DNA from: Devosia sp.
GTDB lineage: Bacteria > Pseudomonadota > Alphaproteobacteria > Rhizobiales > Devosiaceae
NCBI GenBank assembly: GCA_011322005.1
Contig: DROE01000195.1
Coordinates: 1-10,115 of the forward strand
Direction of reading: 5' to 3'
Length of the DNA: 10,115 bases
Part shown: in pieces, positions 7,246-10,115 of the stretch
How positions within the stretch are numbered: position 1 is the stretch's first letter
Layout of the letters: every line of letters begins with the position of its first letter
Notes under the pieces: generated by a model
Databases searched by the model: none
Told to the model about the DNA's origin: nothing
What the model saw: only the letters and a program-made list of their open reading frames with translations
Translations under genes and position numbers: made by a program

Positions 7246-8895
7246 TCAGCCGTGCTTGCGTAAAAATGCCGGTATTTCAAGGTGTTCGGAAGAGTCGTTA
7301 TCGCCCGCACTCCTGCCCGTTTTATCAAGCGACCCTGTCGCGCCCGGTGTTTGCGCCGATGCACGGGGCCGGGACCGTGGTGCCTCAATAGCATGACGGG
7401 CATCCAGGTCATCCGCCTGCGGGCTTGCCGGGGCGGCAGAACCCGAAGCCCGCGCAGTGCCCTGCTCCCCGGCAGTTTCTTCTCTGGAAAGATTCAACCC
7501 CACATTGGAAGCCAGCCGTTTCAGCAGCGCCCGGGGCGCGTTCAGGCTTGAGGGCGGTTTGTCTCCCGCCTCCAAAGCAGCTTTTTGGGCTATCGCAGGA
7601 AATTCGTCAGTACGGGGAATTCGGCGCGCGCCCTCCGGCCGCGCCGCATCCTGTGGAACATAGGCGCGGGGCACCGGGCGCTCGGCAACCGGTGCCATAT
7701 CGCCTTGGGTGCTGGCATAGTCGGCCGAGGGCACGTAGGGCTCCACATTGACTTCACCTGCTGAAGTTTCCGGGGTAGTAGTGCTGGTGCGTGCACTGAC
7801 AGCCTGGGCCATGGCAGCCTCAAGCTGGTTGCCCACATCCTCATTGGTCACATCTCCGGCAGGTGCCGGATTTATTGTAATCGCGGGACGATCGGGGTTC
7901 GGCTGATGGGGATCCATCGCCTGCACCATGGCAGCTTCGGTGCCGGTTGCAACAACTGAAACACGAATTGTGCCGTCGAGCACGTCATCAAAAGTAGCTC
8001 CCAGAATGATATTGGCCTCAGCTCCCACTTCCTCACGAATGCGGCTGGCCGCTTCGTCAACTTCATAGAGCGTGAGGTCCTGGCCGCCTGTGATCGATAT
8101 CAGCAGGCCGCGCGCACCGTGGATGGAGATATCATCCAGCAGGGGATTGGAAATCGCTGCCTCGGCTGCGTGCCGCGCGCGATCCTCCCCAGTGGCTTCC
8201 CCGGTGCCCATCATTGCTTTTCCCATGCCACGCATGACCGAGCGCACATCGGCAAAGTCCAGATTGATAAGCCCCTCTTTCACCATCAGGTCTGTGATGC
8301 AGGCAACACCCGAATAAAGCACCTCGTCAGCCATGCCGAAGGCATCGGAAAAAGTGGTCTTTTCATTGGCCACCCGGAACAGGTTCTGGTTGGGAATAAC
8401 CAGCAAAGTGTCCACATGCCGGTGCAACTCATCAATACCCGCCTCCGCCAGATTCATGCGGCGCGCGCCCTCGAACTGGAACGGTTTGGTCACCACCCCC
8501 ACAGTCAGAATGCCCAGTTCGCGTGCCGCGCGGGCAACAACCGGAGCAGCGCCGGTTCCGGTGCCTCCGCCCATACCCGCGGTGATGAACACCATGTGCG
8601 CGCCACTCAGATGGTCGTTGATTTCGTCGATACTCTCTTCGGCGGCGGCTTTTCCCACATCGGGGTGCGAACCTGCGCCCAGCCCTTCTGTCACAGCAAC
8701 ACCAAGCTGAATGACCCTGCTGGCCTTGGAAAGCGCCAGCGCCTGCGCATCGGTGTTGGCCACAACAAACTCAACGCCTTCCAGCCCTGAGTTGATCATG
8801 TTGTTAACGGCGTTGCCGCCCGCCCCCCCGACACCAAAAACAGTGATGCGTGGTTTGAGTTCCTGAATGTCTGGGATAGTCAGATTGATGCTCAT
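7246..8895 (-). CDS. ftsZ: cell division protein FtsZ (tubulin-like GTPase)
   Basis: FtsZ polymerises with GTP into the cytoplasmic Z-ring that marks and drives the division site. The 549-residue product has the GTPase core at about residues 1-322: GVGGAGGNAVNNM near 21-33, the tubulin signature GGGTGTG (109-115), and the T7 catalytic loop NLDFADV (211-217). A long, Ala/Pro-rich, probably disordered linker follows (roughly 323-537), far longer than in E. coli and typical of alphaproteobacteria. It ends in the conserved tail LEIPAFLRKHG that binds FtsA and other partners. I chose the ATG at 8895 over the in-frame ATG at 8907 because GAGG lies 6 bases before it, the upstream ATG has no ribosome site, and MSINL matches relatives. 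ftsA lies upstream with a 278-base gap, and a terminator lies 28 bases downstream. Confidence 0.98.
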   Translation of the reverse strand: MSINLTIPDIQELKPRITVFGVGGAGGNAVNNMINSGLEGVEFVVANTDAQALALSKASRVIQLGVAVTEGLGAGSHPDVGKAAAEESIDEINDHLSGAHMVFITAGMGGGTGTGAAPVVARAARELGILTVGVVTKPFQFEGARRMNLAEAGIDELHRHVDTLLVIPNQNLFRVANEKTTFSDAFGMADEVLYSGVACITDLMVKEGLINLDFADVRSVMRGMGKAMMGTGEATGEDRARHAAEAAISNPLLDDISIHGARGLLISITGGQDLTLYEVDEAASRIREEVGAEANIILGATFDDVLDGTIRVSVVATGTEAAMVQAMDPHQPNPDRPAITINPAPAGDVTNEDVGNQLEAAMAQAVSARTSTTTPETSAGEVNVEPYVPSADYASTQGDMAPVAERPVPRAYVPQDAARPEGARRIPRTDEFPAIAQKAALEAGDKPPSSLNAPRALLKRLASNVGLNLSREETAGEQGTARASGSAAPASPQADDLDARHAIEAPRSRPRASAQTPGATGSLDKTGRSAGDNDSSEHLEIPAFLRKHG

Positions 8896-8901
8896 TGCCG
8901 G

Positions 8902-8905
8902 CCTC
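8902..8905 (-). promoter_or_regulatory. ribosome binding site of ftsZ (decides the start)
   Basis: GAGG on the minus strand lies 6 bases before the ATG at 8895. The alternative in-frame ATG at 8905-8907 overlaps this site and has no Shine-Dalgarno sequence of its own. Confidence 0.75.
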
Positions 8906-8943
8906 ATCGTGAGATTTCACATCAAGATGTACCTGCAAAATCG

Positions 8944-8958
8944 TTAATTGCCCCCTAA
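8944..8958. promoter_or_regulatory. possible CtrA binding site upstream of ftsZ
   Basis: TTAA-N7-CTAA followed by C matches the CtrA consensus TTAA-N7-TTAA in 7 of 8 positions. On the minus strand it reads TTAG-N7-TTAAC. It lies 49 bases before the ftsZ start. CtrA directly represses ftsZ in Caulobacter, so the position makes sense, but binding here is inferred. Confidence 0.4.
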
Positions 8959-9014
8959 CAAAACAAGGCTTTTTGTTAACCTTTGTGCAAATTGCAAAGA
9001 TATCCGCCTGCCGG

Positions 9015-9027
9015 TAACCACTGGTTA
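9015..9027. repeat. 13-bp perfect dyad TAACCA-C-TGGTTA in the ftsA-ftsZ gap
   Basis: Two 6-bp arms with a single central base form an operator-like inverted repeat about 120 bases before ftsZ. The spacer is too short for an RNA hairpin, so a protein-binding site would be the natural reading. No regulator can be named. Confidence 0.35.
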
Positions 9028-9119
9028 GTCATAAAGCCTCACAACTCGATTGGAGCGTTTCCAGGTTGGCTGAAGCCGGTTGTCCGGTTTGCAAATGGCG
9101 AAAAAACACATGTACCCGC

Positions 9120-9148
9120 TTAAAGTTGCGAGGGAGAATTATTTGCAA
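9120..9148 (-). promoter_or_regulatory. possible promoter for ftsZ
   Basis: On the minus strand, TTGCAA (9143-9148), a 17-base spacer and CTTTAA (9120-9125) resemble a weak -35/-10 pair just after the ftsA stop. It would give a leader of over 200 bases. The -35 falls inside a TTTGCAAA palindrome. Weak prediction. Confidence 0.2.
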
Positions 9149-9173
9149 AATCGCTGATCCGACTCATGTTTTT

Positions 9174-10115
9174 TCAGGCTGAGGTGCTAAATCCGCTTCT
9201 GAGCCAGCCTGCGATACGCGACAGATAGCTGTCAGATCCGCTCACGTTCAGCCCCCCCCCCGGCTCAACAAACTCCTGATGGCAGATTTGCGGATAAACC
9301 AGCATTCCCGCCACGGTGGAAAACGCGGGGCCCCGCGCCTGTTCGGGAAGGCCGACAACACCAAGGGGCCGTCCGACCCGCACATTGCGCGCCAGAAGCC
9401 TGCGCGCAAGTTCTGGCAAGCCCGTCAATTCGCTGCCTCCTCCGGTCAGCACCAGCCTGCGCCCGCTGACATCCATCATTCCGGTGGCCTGCATGCGCTC
9501 CCGAACCACGGTAAGGATTTCTTCCATGCGAGGTCGGACAATACGGGTCAGGATCCCCCGGGGCACCTGATTGGGAATTTCATCCCTGCCCGCGCCCACC
9601 GGTGTGACAGAGATAAGGTCGCGCTCGTCCGCCTGCCCTGGCAGAACCGAGCCGTAAAATGTTTTGAGCCGCTCCGCCTCTTCAACGCCCACAGAGAGCT
9701 GGCGCGCGATATCCAGCGTCAGATGATGCCCGCCAATGGCAATGGCATCACAATAGGCCAGACGGCCTTGATTGAACACCGACACAGTTGTGGTTGCGCC
9801 CCCGAAGTCAACAACTGCCACCCCCAGCGTTGCCTCGTCATCCACCAGTGTTGACAACCCGCTGGCATAAGGGGTGCAAATCAACGCCTCAACCTGCAAA
9901 TGGCAGCGGTTGAGGGCCAGTTCGATATTGCGCATTGCCAGCGTTTCCGCACTTACCACCGCCACATCCACACCCAACTGGTCGCCCACCATGCCCATCG
10001 GGTCGCTGACACCCTTGTGCCCATCTATGGAATAACCAATGGGAAGTGCATGGACTACCGAGCGCTCGTTGCGCACTGAGCGCTCGTTCACCGCGCGCAG
10101 CACCCGGGAGATGTC
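9174..10115 (-). CDS. ftsA: cell division protein FtsA (actin-like), 5'-truncated by window edge
   Basis: FtsA is the actin-like ATP-binding protein that tethers FtsZ filaments to the inner membrane and recruits later division proteins. The frame stays open to base 10115, so the start lies beyond the right edge. 313 residues remain; given a usual length near 420-440, roughly 110-120 are missing. The GTG at 10103 is an internal codon. Visible features are part of the FtsA-specific 1C domain (GYSIDGHKGVSDPMGM), the phosphate-2 motif VVDFGGATTTVSVF, the adenosine-binding motif LTGGGSELTGLPELA, and a C-terminal amphipathic membrane-targeting helix near SYLSRIAGWLRSGF. A run of ten G residues in the coding strand lies between the core and this helix, encoding Pro-Gly-Gly-Gly. 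ftsZ lies downstream in the same orientation. Confidence 0.96.
   Translation of the reverse strand, partial: DISRVLRAVNERSVRNERSVVHALPIGYSIDGHKGVSDPMGMVGDQLGVDVAVVSAETLAMRNIELALNRCHLQVEALICTPYASGLSTLVDDEATLGVAVVDFGGATTTVSVFNQGRLAYCDAIAIGGHHLTLDIARQLSVGVEEAERLKTFYGSVLPGQADERDLISVTPVGAGRDEIPNQVPRGILTRIVRPRMEEILTVVRERMQATGMMDVSGRRLVLTGGGSELTGLPELARRLLARNVRVGRPLGVVGLPEQARGPAFSTVAGMLVYPQICHQEFVEPGGGLNVSGSDSYLSRIAGWLRSGFSTSA
9252..9261. repeat. homopolymer C10/G10 within ftsA
   Basis: Ten consecutive C residues on the plus strand (G on the coding strand) encode the end of Pro and three Gly codons in ftsA. This is the longest G/C run I see in the window. It could be slippage-prone or a sequencing weak point. 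Confidence 0.95.

Larger units (their letters stand above)
8896..9173. other. 278-base regulatory-type gap between ftsA and ftsZ
   Basis: No credible gene is present. The gap is AT-rich compared with its neighbours. It holds a near-CtrA box (8944-8958), five TGCAAA hexamers, a 13-bp dyad (9015-9027), a GANTC site (9161-9165) and two small overlapping dyads next to the ftsZ ribosome site (8909-8930). This fits a separately controlled ftsZ promoter region, as known in other alphaproteobacteria. No intrinsic terminator for ftsA is visible. Confidence 0.6.

Noticed and set aside
8119..8790. 223-codon open frame on the plus strand opposite ftsZ
   Set aside because: Antisense to the highly conserved FtsZ GTPase core; explained by codon bias.
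10060..10088. 18-base partial repeat in ftsA giving Asn-Glu-Arg-Ser-Val twice
   Set aside because: The protein seems to align with other FtsA sequences without an insertion, so this is more likely similar codons than a recent duplication.
1..10115. Search for mobile elements, CRISPR arrays, tRNA/rRNA genes or defence systems
   Set aside because: Nothing of these kinds is visible; nearly the whole window is filled by seven recognised housekeeping genes.

Overview
This window is an ordinary chromosomal housekeeping stretch from an alphaproteobacterium, most likely of the order Hyphomicrobiales (Rhizobiales). The evidence is the gene order ftsA-ftsZ-lpxC-bamD-recN-ligA read on the minus strand, which is the classic 3' end of the division/cell-wall (dcw) cluster in that group. 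FtsZ also carries a long disordered linker ending in an alphaproteobacterial-type tail, and the possible CtrA and GANTC sites fit the same lineage. Family and genus cannot be resolved from the sequence alone. I found no mobile element, CRISPR array, RNA gene or defence system.

Layout from left to right. A plus-strand Xaa-Pro aminopeptidase (pepP) is cut by the left edge and ends at 1264. It converges tail to tail, with 8 bases between, on minus-strand ligA (NAD-dependent DNA ligase, 1273-3369). ligA overlaps the stop codon of recN (3369-5039) by one base, so these two DNA-repair genes are probably translationally coupled. A 142-base gap separates recN from bamD (5182-6027, outer-membrane assembly lipoprotein). 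A 159-base gap with repeats and paired GANTC sites separates bamD from lpxC (6187-7143, first committed step of lipid A synthesis). A strong intrinsic terminator (7188-7217) lies between lpxC and ftsZ (7246-8895). A 278-base regulatory-looking gap lies between ftsZ and ftsA, which has its stop at 9174 and is cut by the right edge.

The genes act in three linked tasks: septum assembly (FtsZ ring, tethered to the membrane by FtsA), outer-membrane construction (LpxC makes lipid A precursors, BamD helps insert beta-barrel proteins), and DNA repair and replication (RecN, LigA). The aminopeptidase is an unrelated peptide-turnover neighbour. No intergenic stretch exceeds 300 bases.

No novel system is visible. 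The points most worth a second look are regulatory or structural. They are a ten-G run in ftsA where a one-base slip in either direction removes the membrane-targeting helix; hand-counted enrichment of GANTC sites in every gap of the minus-strand cluster; a near-consensus CtrA box and a cluster of TGCAAA motifs upstream of ftsZ; and a strong terminator that leaves essential lpxC only 44 bases of leader.
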